A DNA stretch of 64,000 bases, from the NCBI GenBank assembly GCA_011316305.1, contig SAUG01000057.1:434001-498000 (forward strand), written 5' to 3'. This document shows positions 21,829 to 31,983 of the stretch, one piece after another; position 1 is the first letter of the stretch; the number at the start of each line of letters is the position of its first letter. Origin of the DNA: Rusavskia elegans. Its lineage: Eukaryota; Ascomycota; Lecanoromycetes; Teloschistales; Teloschistaceae. The position numbers and the translations under genes were made by a program. The notes under the pieces are model-generated. The model saw only the letters and a list, made by a program, of their open reading frames with translations. It had not been told where the DNA came from and did no database searches.

Positions 21829-22775
21829 TCAGGTAAAGCCCATCTCGTTGAGCTTGGTGATAGTAACCGCTTGTTCCTGCAAGTGAGACAGAAGGAGCAT
21901 TAGCATTATCCGACATGTTACTCGTACATGGTCCAAGCTATAAACGGCAATTGGGCGAGAGAGTGTATGCAGTCGAGGAACGAAGCAATCCAATCACATC
22001 AGTTTAGTGACCTCCTCGTCCATCTATGGACCACTCACGTCAGTCACTTCCCATGACCGTCGAAATATTGACGAAAAAAGACAGGAAGCAAGGAGAGCCA
22101 TCAGACTGGAAATGTACGTGGAGAGCGAAATAGGGTCATGAACGTGACCCATCGAAATGCTTCAAGCTTACCTCCATGTCCTCCAAGCTATCCTGCTGAC
22201 TTATACACCGCAGCACGTTCTTCTTGCTGCTCTCTTGCATCTCTCCGGCAAGCAGTAGCTCATCGAGTATGAAGTAGGCTTTCTGGAAATTGAAGATGAT
22301 GTCCAGCTCGCAGACGTTGCCGTAGTATTTGTCCATTTGTTCCACGTAACGATGGACGATCTCGAGGGTGATGAGTTCATTGTCGGTGGATGAACAGCCA
22401 GCTATGAAGAAGAGGGAGGCGTAGCGCCGGTAGACGACTTTGGTGTCTGGGAAAAGTCAGTCCGAGATTTGGGTGCTGGAAGGAGAACAGGTGAGGCTAC
22501 CTTTGTATTCGAGGAAGTTGCACATTCGTGTCCGTCTAGACAAGACAAGCTGTGAGACATCTTTGATGATTTTGGCCTTGTCCTTGGGTGAGAGGGTGGT
22601 GAACCATTTCGCAAGGCGCTATTGTGGGCACAGGTTGAATTAGTCGAGGATTGCAAGCATGGTGGGAGACGAGCTGCGCACCACTTTTCCTTGTCGCGAC
22701 AGGAGAATTAGGTAGCTGGAGAATGTTCAGCATCCATTGTTAAATTCCTGGTGGTAATCCTCACTTGATCGCCAT
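21829..22775 (-). CDS. APS1: AP-1 clathrin adaptor complex sigma subunit
   Basis: Five exons: 22775-22765 (11 nt), 22715-22682 (34 nt), 22618-22501, 22446-22172 and 21876-21829, giving 161 aa, the normal size. The product reads [52 protein letters not shown], then [20 protein letters not shown] and [20 protein letters not shown]. These are AP small-chain (longin-like) signatures; [14 protein letters not shown] and the [12 protein letters not shown] ending favour AP-1 over AP-2. The complex sorts cargo between trans-Golgi and endosomes. The last exon ([15 protein letters not shown]), after a 295-nt intron, is phase-correct but less conserved, so it is the weakest part of the model. Divergent from the GCL subunit gene. 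Confidence 0.9.
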
Positions 22776-23100
22776 AAGGAGGAAGTTTGTAACCTGGATG
22801 CAGGGCAGGAAGCGAAGGTCGAGGCGGTCAGGAAATCGAAGGCTGCCCCCACCAATCGAATTTTAGAGTTGCATTCATGTGAATTAATTCAACGTCCCTG
22901 CAGCAAGCTTACACCACAGGTAAATTATGTCAGAGTGATTTGAAATACGATTATGACGCTGATTGACATGATCTATTCTATGACTCCTCACTGGATCCGA
23001 AAGTTTGGGCTATATACAGAGTGATCGCTCCTTTGCCCCGGCCACCAACAAACTCAACCGATTCTGTCGCCTCTTTTGGTACATCCAGTTGTTACTCGCC
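22776..23100. promoter_or_regulatory. Shared divergent promoter, AP-1 sigma / glutamate-cysteine ligase subunit
   Basis: 325 bp between two head-to-head start codons. No coding sequence; AT-rich in the middle. Confidence 0.45.
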
Positions 23101-24116
23101 ATGAAGCTCAGGCTTTCCACATCGTCTGTATCACTAAGAGTACTCCGCCATTTGATGCTGACGCTGCAGCCAGAAACATCATCAGTGGAGGGACTTCGAT
23201 CGTCCGCCGTCCTGCTTCCGAAAAGTCCAACGTTGAGCTTGTTAACGGCCTCCGTTCTAATTTCACTGCTTCCATGCAAGCCTCGATGCCGGCAGGAAAC
23301 GGAGATATCATTGATGCTGCAGACGAAAAAGGTGCAATCAAAAATGCTGATATACCTTATACGTCCTGGACAAATATGGACAACGGCTGTTTGAACGTAC
23401 CGGCGAACAACCCTGAAGACTCCGGGTTGGCTGAAGAAAGGTCGGAATATGATATCACCGTCAAGTTTTTTCTCCTCCCAAAGACTCGATTCTCCGATTG
23501 GCGGCGCCATCTCCAGGATGCGATTGCTGCTGTGCTGCAAGAACTGAATGTCGATTCCGTCGATCTTCTCATTATCTCTTTTCCCGGTGTTTCTTTCGAC
23601 GCAGATAGCGAAGAAAAAGGAGGATGCGAATCCAACAAGGTCCAAGCCACCGAAGCCGAGTTGGTCGATGCGATACTGGACGTCTGGAAGACGGTTGCAA
23701 CGCTGCAAGTGAATGGAGTCGCCCTGAAGACTGGAGTTGCAGAATTTGGATGCGAACGGCTGAAGGAATTTCTGTCGAGAACGTCCCATCGACCGATGGT
23801 CAATCAAATCAATGTGCGAGATGCTTGTGAAGTGCCACAGTCAATAATGGAGCTTGCCAAGCAGGAAACGATCGAGCTCTTGACACACAACGACTGCACC
23901 AATATCTTGCCGCAAGGCACATTGAGGGAGCTGCTCGGCGACGGACCAAACGGTGCAGGTCTCCTTGCCGGACCGAATGCGGAGACTAAGGGCCTGGAGG
24001 GCGACCTCAGCCCGGAATGGGTTATGAAGTATACCGCTGTCGTCCGTGATAGAGGTGTAATAGAACAAAAAGGGTATTTCGCGTCCGCCGACCTCTCACA
24101 GCGACCGACTGTTTGA
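23101..24116 (+). CDS. Glutamate-cysteine ligase regulatory (light) subunit, aldo-keto-reductase fold
   Basis: Exon 1 (23101-23123) and exon 2 (23174-24116) join to give 321 aa. The 50-nt intron restores the family start MKLRLSTSNIISGGTSIVRR and then KSNVELVNGLRSNF. Without splicing the frame has no ATG at the right place. Later landmarks are YDITVKFFLLP, ELNVDSVDLLIISFPG, VWKTVATLQVNGVALKTGVAEFG, the VNQINVRDACEVP block and LLTHNDCTNILP. The subunit binds the catalytic ligase and relieves feedback inhibition, so it tunes glutathione synthesis in the cytosol. The C-terminus (KYTAVVRDRGVIEQKGYF) is complete. Tail-to-tail with BUD32 at 164 bp. Confidence 0.9.
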
Positions 24117-24280
24117 TTGTGCTCTGTTGTCGAATTTGTTGAATTTAGCAAGGAGCTGATGGCATACCTGGGTCGGAAACCTGGTCCTGGCGTCCTCGAT
24201 ATCTTCGATTGTCTATTCGGCGAGGCATTGAGGCCTCTCTCCCAGATTGGGTAGCGATGTCGTCCATTTTCAGTAGAATA

Positions 24281-25129
24281 TCATCCAATCATGCTCTTTT
24301 TCCTTCCCCTCATCCTCACTTCCTCCAATCTCTTCAACGCCACCTTTGCCCCCTTGTAGCTCTCTCCATACGCCCTCAACACCTCCTGGAAACTCTCCTC
24401 GATCTCCGGATGCGTGCTTCCAAACGCTCTCTCCAGCACATACAAATCCACCGCCTTATCTTCATCATGTACACTCTGCGTCGCCAATCCAAAATCGATC
24501 AGCACGATCTCCCCATCCAAATCCACTTCCTCCTCTTCCACATGCTCTTCACCTGATCTTTGCAATCCATCCGTAGAAGTCCTAGAGCGCTCGGCCTCAT
24601 CCCAAGATCGTAACATCAAATTACTAGTCGTCAAATCCCCATGCACAACCCCAACATCATGCATCCCCCCCACCGCCTCCCCAACCCTCCTCATCAACCC
24701 CTTCACCTCCCCTTCCCTCCTCTCCCAAACCTCCCCCTCTTTCTCCCTACCCCTCCACCTCTCCCTCAACCTCTGCAACCTCTCCTTCACCGTACCCCCC
24801 GCTATAAACTCCATCATCATCCATCCATTATCCGCATCCAGCGCCAGCACTCCCGGCACTGGTACGCCTTCCCGCCGACATCGAACTAGTGTGCGTGCTT
24901 CGGAAAGGATACGATGGCGCGTGAGGCGCGTGTCGAGGGTGGGGTGACGGTAGGGTTTGGGGGGGCGGTGTTTGAGAACGCATTGTTTTGAGGGGAGGAG
25001 GAATGTGGTGGTGTAGAGGTGGGCTTCGGCGCCGAGGGCAAGGAGTTGGGGTGGGGGGTTGGTGTTGTGGAAGGGTGGTGGGAGGGAGGAGGATATGGTA
25101 GGAAGGGGATGGGTTGTGGAGGTCGTCAT
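24281..25129 (-). CDS. BUD32: Bud32, EKC/KEOPS complex atypical kinase
   Basis: A single exon of 282 aa, slightly longer than yeast Bud32 (261 aa). Kinase signatures of the piD261/PRPK family: LGAEAHLYTTTFL, VLKHRPPKPYRHPTLD (ATP-site lysine), LTRHRILSEARTL, MMMEFI, the catalytic loop VVHGDLTTSNLMLR at about residue 160 and LIDFGLAT with the metal-binding Asp at about 209. The C-terminus ends RMRGRKKSMIG, the basic tail typical of Bud32. A variable Arg/Glu insertion lies before the catalytic loop, and an acidic one (EEHVEEEEVDLDG) after it. KEOPS makes the t6A37 modification in tRNA; Bud32 acts with Kae1. Confidence 0.95.
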   Translation of the reverse strand: MTTSTTHPLPTISSSLPPPFHNTNPPPQLLALGAEAHLYTTTFLLPSKQCVLKHRPPKPYRHPTLDTRLTRHRILSEARTLVRCRREGVPVPGVLALDADNGWMMMEFIAGGTVKERLQRLRERWRGREKEGEVWERREGEVKGLMRRVGEAVGGMHDVGVVHGDLTTSNLMLRSWDEAERSRTSTDGLQRSGEEHVEEEEVDLDGEIVLIDFGLATQSVHDEDKAVDLYVLERAFGSTHPEIEESFQEVLRAYGESYKGAKVALKRLEEVRMRGRKKSMIG

Positions 25130-26503
25130 TGTTGGAAGGCTCAGTGAAATAAGAGAGGTGTGAAAGGGCAGCGTATAAAAATCACGTGCGACCAGTGTGA
25201 CAGTTGAAGCTTCATTTGTGAGAGGGAACCTGTGGCAGCGGGATGACGTACATCGTTCTAATCTACTTTAGTTTTAACCGTCATCTTTCCTGGCTTTTAC
25301 AACATCAATCAGGTATTTCTGTTTTCCGGTAGTAAATATTATTCTATTCTAATCTATCAGATTGTTGGGTATCCTGAAGAACTTCCCATCTAGATACTTT
25401 GACCGAGGTTCTCGAAATGGATGCTCTATACTTAGGTTTGAATTCGATTTGAGATGAGGATCTGATTTGGTAACGGATCAAACTGGTAGGCCGAGGGAGC
25501 TTGTTTTTTCCTAATGTCCACGCTCTCTCTGCATTCTTCTGTTTTATCCACCTTGATCGCTTTGGAGTCTTCATGTTCAATCGCTTGCAACATCTTGACC
25601 GTGAGAAGGTCTACCGCGAAAAGGAGGTCGCTGTATGACAATGGAGTCTCAGTCGCATTCGAGGAGACCTAAGATATTGATTTGACCTGGTAATAGATAC
25701 CTGCGAGTTAAAGATAAGTCTGACTGGGACGAGAGGTATCCACATATCGCCTGACGGGGATCTATCCAGTGGAATGATGGAAAAAAAACGGCGCGAATTT
25801 TGGTAGTATTGACGGAAGCGGACAGGTCTCTGCGCGGCAGCTGCCTTACCTAGAGATTGATTCATCACAACGATGGAGAGTGCAAGACGAAGATAGCGAG
25901 CTGGGATTTGTACACCCTTGATCATCAGCCCTGTGTTCTCCAATACTCACTGCATCCTGCCTTGTCCCAGAAGGGACTAGCCATAGCGCCATCTCCTATC
26001 TTGTCAACATCTCGCATAACGCCTCTCGAGCATGGATCCATCAAGAGCCCAGATGCCCACCTATCACACGAAATACCGCCTGCTGTCCTGCTCGTGATTC
26101 GAGTCCTCGGGGGAATTCGGTGGAGGACAGCCAATTTTGCTGGCCGCTGCGTTGCGGAAACTTCAGATGTTAATGGAGGTGTGGAGTGAGCCCACAGGAG
26201 GTTGTGATTATTGTGACTTTATGAGACCGCTGCACAGGTCACTCCAGCCATTCGATTCTCGTTCGCCTATTATGGAATCTGGGGGGGCCCTGTGACACCT
26301 CACCGGCATGCTGCGACGAATCATGAAGGCCTCTGCGCCATTAGAAGCAGAGTCTAATCTAATGTTGGGCTTTTGGTAACACATTTGAGGCCCCTACCAG
26401 CCGGGTTCCACCTCGCACATCTTCCTCGTCTTATCTGTAGGCGTCTCTCCTTATTTAAAACATTTCACAGCTCATCGTGCTCGTACTTTGCATCATTCCA
26501 GGT
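25130..26503. other. Divergent intergenic region, BUD32 / membrane protein
   Basis: 1.37 kb. A CACGTG palindrome lies at 25183-25188, 54 bp before the BUD32 start. Minus-strand open frames at 25432-25641 and 25611-25943 have balanced composition but no motifs or linking splice logic, so I do not call them. Confidence 0.4.
25183..25188. promoter_or_regulatory. E-box CACGTG near BUD32 start
   Basis: A perfect palindrome in a TCACGTG context, the core recognised by Cbf1-type bHLH factors in fungi. Its position close to the start codon is suggestive only. Confidence 0.3.
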
Positions 26504-28421
26504 ATGAATGAGTGGTCTGCTAAAGCTCCGGGTGTGTCTGCTTATAGCTACAACGTGGTCACGAGTAGAGGGAATCCATGGCAACCAGGCTTCCTGCGCC
26601 GTGCACCATGGCTGGGGCTTATCGCTTTCCTAGGAGCTCTGATCGGAATACTAGCAGCAGCTTTCGTATTGTATACGTCGAATAACCAACCTATCCACGA
26701 TTGGAGGGTACAGCCTACGGTATATCTGGCTATCGCATCAGCAGCTACCAATATTCTTCTCCACTTCGCCCTTACCCAAGCTATGACTGTAGCATGGTGG
26801 AGGCGTGCTCTACGGAAGAACACTACCATCAGTGATTTGCACCGTAGCTGGGACTATGGACAGAGCCTTTGGGCAGCCATTACCTCGGGTCGGCATTTCA
26901 GCGCAATCGCTCTTGCTTCCGTTCTCGTGGCTCTTGTTCCCATTAACGGTCCACTACTCCAGCGGGCGTCGCGTGTTCAACAGGGCCGCTTCGAGCAAAA
27001 TACTGAGGTGCGAGTTAACATTGCCGCAGAAATCCCTGAAGGGTATGTATGCTTTGTACACGTTTGTCGGACTACAGCTGTGTGGAACACTACCTGATGA
27101 GCGAACTCGTTACAGATACACCGGATATCTCAGTAATCGTGGATATCAACCAGCTCTTCTCACGTCGCGCTTCGTCCAGGTTGTCCAAGAGCTCAATCAG
27201 AAGTCGCCCATCGCCATTGCCAACAGTGGTTGCCAAGGTTCATGTGAGGCACGGATCACTGGTGCTGGACTTGTCGCCAATTGCTCGAAGTCTAACTCAC
27301 CGTTCCTCCTGGACTCCAGTCTTGCGGGTTACCAGACTGAAGAGGAACAGCAGAAGGCAGCTCAAGAAGTAATCAATGGCACTTATATCTTTGGTACCTC
27401 CCTGTTGTGGACCCCTGGTGGGCCTGGGTATGATCCAGGACAGTCCACAATGGACTGGTCTGCAATGGCACCGGGGACGTTCAGACTCGGAGTGCAATAC
27501 AAAGGCACTGAGGACTGTACCGGCACGCTCGTTGTCCGCAACTGTACCTTCAAGCCTGCGACAGTCACTTATCCAATCGCCATCGATGGCAATTCCAGGA
27601 TCTCGCTCGCCGCTGGCACTACCATCTCCGACGACAGACTTGTTCAAGTCATCAACATACCTCCGATGTCCATGTCATCCACAGACAGAGGCTTCAATAT
27701 TTCTACCTATGGAGGCTTCTTCAAAGCACTGAGCGATACTTATGAGTCTACGGTACGCATGAATTATGGTTCTATAGGGTACCAGATCTTCAATGAGGGG
27801 GCACTTTCGAATCGCTACGTCAATGCTTCAAACAGGCTCGAACGCCTAAATTGCTCGATGTCGTTTCGAGATCCTACAGATGACATTATCGCCGATATCC
27901 GTGAGTTAATGTTCCGGACCGCTATAGCAAGCGCCGAGCCAAAGGATGAGCAGCGTGTCATTGCGCAGTAAGCCAGATTTTCCAATTGTCGCTGCTTCCC
28001 TCGCTGAAATGTTCTCTGTTCCTCTGTGACATAGCTGATCTTTCACTGAAGCGAGTCCTTCGAAACCCCTGTATATGCTTCCTCTTACCGCTTCCTTGCT
28101 ATTGCAGCCGGGGTCTCTCTCCTTGGCTGGTTTGCAACCATTCCGGTATTCTCAGGATGGTGGCATCTAGGTCGAGCTGTAAGTCTGAGTCCGATTGAGA
28201 CGGCCAAAGCGTTCGGTGCGCCCGGCCTGAACACTGCCGACTCAAATGCGGATGCCCAAGCAATCCTGAAAGATATCGGAAACCGGGGAACAAGGTATGG
28301 TGTCATGACCACCGCGATGTCAGAGAGAATGAGTGGTTATGTGAGGGAGAGAAGGTTCCTTGTTGTCGGCGAGCCAGAGCGGGTGAGGAGTCCACAGGTT
28401 GGAGAAACATTTGTGAGCTAG
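26504..28421 (+). CDS. Four-span membrane protein with a large extracytoplasmic domain, unknown function
   Basis: Three exons, 26504-27042, 27116-27967 and 28052-28421, give 586 aa. Start is the ATG at 26504; the open frame extends upstream without a better ATG. Three hydrophobic spans lie near the N-terminus (about residues 35-60, 72-98, 127-148) and one near residue 475 (FLAIAAGVSLLGWF). The 320-residue loop between spans three and four has several NxS/T sites (NGTY, NCTF, NIST, NASN, NCSM) and four or more Cys, so it is probably luminal or extracellular. This topology resembles fungal DUF3176-type proteins, which are common and uncharacterised, but I cannot confirm the family. Intron 2 falls just before the last span. 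No biochemical role is suggested. Confidence 0.8.
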
Positions 28422-29843
28422 CTCATATGAATTCGAATGGCTTTCCGCAAGTCCCAAATATGGTCCACTGGATGTTTTGGGACAATGCTGGCAGTGATAC
28501 CAGAACCCGCAGAGACTGACAATGGCGTGATATCGGCATCATGATTTGCCAGCGTTTGGAAATCTGAGGGACTGGGTTTCGGTCACACTGGACTCTGTCA
28601 TCATATTATGATGAAGCAAAGATACTCAATCCACAGTCATGCCCATCGAAGGTTCAAGCCCATCAAAAGTCCATGTCTCAAAGGTGTTCAGTGCTCGCTC
28701 ATTCTGTTAGCCAACAGCGAAAGGGCAATATGGGTTTTGGTGGCTTGAAGTGAGGCCGTTACCGTGAAGCTTTAGGATGGATCAACATAGGCCATCCACA
28801 GACAGACTGCTGTATCGTTTTAAATCTCTTTCAAAATTTAACCTGTACTCAACCCCCCATACTCTTATTTTCTCGTCTACATACACGCACGCACGTACAC
28901 ACATCACAGGGCATTCCGGCTAACCTACCATTCCAAATAATTCTCCAATGGCAGCTTCCGTTCCCCAGCAACCGCCATTCGACGTCGGCTGGCCGGCCGG
29001 CTTGCTCTAACCCAGTACGATACCCACAGTTCCTGTTCGATAATAGACGTGGTCATCACCCATCCAAGACTCCATGGACTATAACTACGAACAAGCTCTC
29101 ATGAAAGAGTATCGAAGAGCTCATTCTCTGTCTCTGTTAACTTGTGGACAACCATACCATCTGACCACCTGACAACGTTTAGTTCCCCGAATCTCGGGGA
29201 CCGCCGTTGTCTGAGCATTAACTCTGGCGCCGATTGGTATTCACACGAAGCTGAGAATATATTATCGAAGACGGTGACGGAAGGTAAGGTGTTGCTTTGA
29301 TCCCTAATCTTGCCCCTGAACATGACGCTTGGATGATGGAGAGTTTGGGTGAAGCGGGAGAGAGCTTGGGGCGTTGATGACGGATTCAAACCTTTCTTTT
29401 TTTGGTGGAAGGGAGGGAAGCTGGGAGCGTGATAGCTAGCTAGATGTACTGGCTTGTATCAGACTATTGGTATCACTGGGTGTTCACTTCGTCTAAGGCA
29501 GTCTCGAGTCAGTCTACTTGAGTACAAGAAATTGCCACTTTCAGTGATCGGTTTCCTCGATTGGAAGGGAAGTATATCTGATATGAATATGTATTGAGGT
29601 ATTATTACAACGTTCCCCTAGGATGAGAAGCTATTGATGGTTGTAAATTGGCTAACGAGTGTGATCATGATGATGCTGATGATGATGATGATGAAGCGCA
29701 CAGCTGAATGAAATCGGTATGCTCAATGTTCCAAACGTTCTCTGGAACCAGACACCTTACCCAACAACCTCGATAAATATTCCCTGCCGGTTTGAACTTT
29801 CGACCCAATCTCGAGTCACTCCGATCCTGTTTCGATGCGTCGT
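28422..29843. other. Intergenic between the membrane-protein gene and STE2 3' end
   Basis: 1.42 kb. A minus-strand open frame at 29099-29389 lacks motifs. A GAT microsatellite is at about 29668-29694. Confidence 0.45.
29668..29694. repeat. ATG/GAT trinucleotide microsatellite
   Basis: Interrupted run of about eight GAT-type units in non-coding DNA downstream of STE2. Confidence 0.8.
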
Positions 29844-31022
29844 CTAGTATCCGTTACGGCGAGAGTCTGGTTCGGCCATCTTTTGAGCTTCCAAGTCGAT
29901 ATGTATTCCTTGATCACGAATGTTGCTGGGACTGGATGGGTTCGATTGGCTTGATCTCGAAGTCGCCGTCTCGGAAGGGCTGAGGGGACCAATGAGACAT
30001 ATTTCGTTGACGAGAGGACCGGTCGAAGCAGTGCCATTGCTGCCAAGCAATTTTCCGCCGTGGAACTTCGGCTTCTCTAAAGACTTCTTGCGGTAATCGA
30101 GGGAAGCTGATGCCCACAGGGACGATAAGGGCAAGAAGATTGTGACTAGTGTCAGGACGTTGGAGTCCATGGATGGGAGATCGACGAAGTATTGGATGAT
30201 GGAGAAGATCGCTAGTCCAAAGTTAGCAAGAGTCTATTCCCAACATAGGACGAGTTTGTTAGTACCTGGAATGATGAGAGTTTGACAGCCCATGATGAAG
30301 ATAATCTGCATGGGACCAAAGGAACCCACACCCAGCTTTTTCCTCTGATCAAGAGCAAAGCCCAGCTTGGTGATGAAAGCCGCGCAGAACCAACAGATGC
30401 TGATAGATGTGGTGATGTTGGTCGCGCTCGCAAGCCATCTAAGGGGGAAGAGTGACTCCAAGGACAGGATGGATTTGGCGTTCTCGATGCAAAATGCCAG
30501 GCGGAAACCGATCGCGAGTCCAGCTATCACCACGGAGATGGCGAGAATCAGGTGCCGATAAGCTCTTCGAACCGTGATGCAAACGACTTGGACTTGTAGC
30601 AGCAACGACACCTCGACGCAAACAAGCAGGACCCAGGTCAAAACCGTTATGGCCACCTGATTCGCATAGTTGGATGGCGAAACCCTGGAGTAGTCGACGG
30701 CGAAGTAAGCGTAGACCTGGTTGAACGGGCCGGTAAAGTAGAGGCACTGGAGAAGTGTTCGTAGAAAGTTGAGTGTCAGGGCGACCGCATTGATGGCGAA
30801 GATTGGAGACCTCCTCTTGTCAGGCTTGGTCAGCAGAAGAAGGACGATCAGGAACAGTAAGCAAGCTCCAAGTTGGGCAGCGTAGTTGATGCTGATCTGG
30901 ACGCTGTACAGGATGAAGTCGTCGAGCTCGTTCAAGGTGACGTTGAACGGCGTACCATTGCGAAGAAGTAGGGTGAAAGATTGGGAAAAGGGATCAAAGG
31001 TGGTAGACGTAGCCATGGACAT
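29844..31022 (-). CDS. STE2: Class D GPCR, alpha-factor type pheromone receptor
   Basis: Two exons, 31022-30266 and 30211-29844, joined at TLIIPAIFSIIQYF, give 374 aa. Seven hydrophobic segments follow a short N-glycosylatable N-terminus (NGTPFNVT). Family marks: LRTLLQCLYFTGPF after TM2, VAITVLTWVLLVCVEVSLLLQVQVVC in TM3-TM4, and GPMQIIFIMGCQTLIIP in TM6, where the proline matches the LxxP switch motif of Ste2. TM7 is MDSNVLTLVTIFLPLSSLWA. The cytoplasmic tail is Ser/Thr-rich (SRSSQSNPSSPS), typical for receptor desensitisation. It senses the alpha-type mating peptide at the plasma membrane and signals through a heterotrimeric G protein; in filamentous fungi it also acts in chemotropism. The intact frame suggests a functional receptor. 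Confidence 0.9.
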
Positions 31023-31983
31023 GATCAGGTGGCTCTTGATTTTGTTACAGCAGTAGACGGTGCTGGAGATGATGAGAATGAGTGTTTCCCACGAAGTATG
31101 TAAAATCGATGAAGTGCAGGTGGGTTAAGTATGTTGCAGTCAAAATGGGAAGCCGGAATAGGGGAAGTCTTTCTTTAAGTAGTTGGAAAGAAAACGAGAA
31201 GCCCAAGATAATGTCCATGAAGCACAATGCTAATATATCTAAGCAGAATAGCAGTACTGGGTCCATACAGACTTCGGATGGTAATACGAAAAAGTACAGC
31301 AAGGCCAACGGAAGGGCAAAGTCCTTAGCATTGTCCAATGGCAAAGTCAAGACATGAATGGAAAGCAGAAAGATTAGAAGAACCCGTCTCAGGCATGTGA
31401 AGTCTTGAAGACAGCTACCAGAGCAGCTGTACAATATCAGTGGCAACCATCCTTACTATTGTTCTGGCGGAGCGAGTACGGCTGGCATCCGTCGATGTAC
31501 CATTAGATCGTCCAGTAGAGCCACACAGAGGCCAAGATCTGGAACTTTGTGAGTTGATCACCACGCAACTGCACGCCATAAAGTGATAGCACATCTGATT
31601 TTGGCTGATGCGAGGAGGCGAGGTTGTTATGCCGAGAATCGATCGCAACAGGGGCATACAACAGTCGGTACCTCGATATCGGATCTCGTGCTCACGGACA
31701 GCTGCTAAAATCGACATTCAATGAAGCAGCGTCCGTGATGGAATATAGAACGGTACTTGGCTCTTGCATGCCTCCAGGTAGGGAGGTAGACAGTTGTTTG
31801 GTGGTGGGTTTCCGATTGAGTTTTGACACGAAGTCTCTTGGCGAAATGACGTCGGCTGGTGTCGAAACATCAACACAACAGCTCGACACTCCAGCTCAAC
31901 CACCAAGTATTTTCCGTCGAATTTGTAAATCATGAAACCCTGTCTCTTTTCTCCAGTCGTACTCTCGGGCGTCCTGGGCCGCA
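31023..31983. other. Divergent region, STE2 / BRCT-protein gene
   Basis: 961 bp. Open frames on both strands show no motif. It must hold both promoters; an additional 5' exon of the BRCT gene could also lie here. Confidence 0.35.

Noticed and set aside
23076..23100. Upstream extension of the glutamate-cysteine ligase subunit frame
   Set aside because: It has no ATG; the spliced start at 23101 gives the conserved N-terminus.
25432..26134. Minus-strand frames including one resembling SCDRW of a Zn2Cys6 cluster
   Set aside because: Only two cysteines in the right context; the rest of the binuclear cluster pattern is absent, so the resemblance is chance.
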